Made by a program: the position numbers and the translations under genes. From Clostridiales bacterium (GTDB lineage Bacteria; Bacillota; Clostridia; Oscillospirales; Oscillospiraceae), in the NCBI GenBank assembly GCA_004557655.1, contig SFGJ01000018.1, positions 1 through 29,795 on the forward strand: a stretch of 29,795 bases of DNA. The letters are read 5' to 3'. Below are positions 29,119 through 29,795 of the stretch, piece by piece. The first letter of the stretch is position 1. Each line of letters begins with the position of its first letter. Under the pieces are notes generated by a model, which was not told the DNA's origin, did not search any database, and worked only from the letters and a program-made list of their open reading frames with translations.

Positions 29119-29795
29119 ATGAGAAAAAGTATAACACAAGACATGGCCTATCGTCAATCTCTAATGAAGTACACAGAGAAATACGGCGTGAGCCGCGCCA
29201 GCCGGAAGTACAACAAGAGCCGGTCGTATATCTATTTCTGGAAGCAGCGCTGGGATGGAAGTGTGGCATCCCTGGCCTGCCAGTCCAGACGTCCCCACAG
29301 CCATCCAAACCAGCACACGGAGGCCGAACTGAAGCTCATCCGTGACATGCGCCGCAGAAATCCCGAACTGGGCATGATCGAGCTTTGGCACCGTCTGCGG
29401 CAGCGCGGCTATACACGCTGTCCGGAAAGTCTGTTCCGCGTCATGCGCAAAATGGGTATGTTTCCGCCAGAAAAGCCGAAAAAGACGTACAAACCGAAGC
29501 CTTACGAGCAGATGACCCATCCCGGAGAGCGCGTTCAGGTGGATGTGAAGGTGGTTCCCAGAGCCTATATCGCAGATCCGGAGCTTCGCCTGTTCCAATA
29601 CACCGCCATCGACGAGTTCACCCGCCTGCGGTTCCTGGCGGCCTACCCGGAGCAATCCACCTACTCTTCAGCAGATTTCCTTCGCAAACTGACGGTGTGG
29701 TATGCACGCCGCGGCATCAAGGTGGAGTGTGTTCAGACAGACAACGGTTTTGAGTTTACCAACCGTTTTTCGGCCAGCAAGCGTAATTTGCCGAC
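29119..29795 (+). mobile_element. IS481/IS3-like transposase gene, cut by window end
   Basis: Insertion-sequence transposase with the first 225 codons visible. The N-terminal helix-turn-helix (MAYRQSLMKYTEKYGVSRASRKYNKSRSYIYFWKQRW) binds the IS ends. HTEAELKLIRDMRRRNPELGMIELWHRLRQRGY is a second HTH of the IS3/IS481 type. The retroviral-integrase-like DDE core begins at GERVQVDVKVVP (first Asp), and VQTDNGFEFTNRF holds the second Asp. The third catalytic residue lies beyond the window. The start is the ATG at 29119, with an AAAGGAG box about 13 bases upstream. The left IS end must lie in 28990-29118, but I could not define the inverted repeat with only one end visible. Confidence 0.85.

Noticed and set aside
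1..29795. tRNA, rRNA or CRISPR arrays
   Set aside because: I looked for cloverleaf ends, TTCRANY arms and regularly spaced repeats and saw none that I could support by eye.

Overview
The window looks like a chromosomal segment of an anaerobic, butyrate-forming Clostridia member of the Oscillospiraceae type. The basis is GC-rich housekeeping genes with Firmicutes-type promoters and ribosome binding sites, a crt-hbd-bcd operon, a rubredoxin-fused flavodiiron protein, an infC-rpmI-rplT operon with an AUU start codon, and riboswitch- and attenuator-controlled leaders. The species call is inference; no rRNA or tRNA gene was seen.

Bases 1-14446 are mostly housekeeping. On the minus strand crt, hbd and bcd (cut by the window start) form the crotonyl-CoA to butyryl-CoA module. 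They share a strong promoter whose -35 box overlaps a candidate Rex redox operator. Divergent from it is trmB (tRNA m7G46 methyltransferase). Next come a YhhN membrane protein, the flavodiiron protein and infC-rpmI-rplT with a leader attenuator of the L20 type. A tiny Asn/Gln-repeat peptide gene follows, then a VanY-type D,D-carboxypeptidase, a sugar-phosphate nucleotidyltransferase, and a PhzF-family gene divergent from a MATE exporter. The region ends with gdhA (two dyads in its leader) and a purine phosphoribosyltransferase-like gene with an attenuator leader.

Bases 14447-15661 are a gene-poor scar. It holds a P-loop ATPase fragment with an early stop, a second decayed reading frame, orphan strong terminators and five copies of a TGGGTCA word.

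Bases 15662-21232 encode a 1856-residue exported, wall-anchored protein. It combines a DUF4430 domain with an alpha/alpha-toroid of the prenyltransferase type, the two folds that make up intrinsic factor and transcobalamin. Its long leader carries a cobalamin riboswitch with its own terminator. I infer a surface corrinoid-capture protein.

Bases 21707-25456 are a plus-strand mobile-element module: a sigma-70 region 4-like protein behind a structured leader, a small unknown protein, an excisionase-like HTH protein, a winged-helix HTH protein, another unknown protein, and a tyrosine integrase.

Bases 25536-28903 are conspicuously AT-rich, unlike everything to the left. They hold a two-gene minus-strand operon: a dGTPase-like HD protein followed by a SAMHD1/YwfO-like HD phosphohydrolase fused to a C-terminal CYTH (triphosphate tunnel) domain. 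The operon lies between an integrase and an IS transposase (29119 to the window end). It is my main candidate for an undescribed system: dNTP depletion, possibly anti-phage, with a built-in tripolyphosphatase to remove the PPPi by-product.
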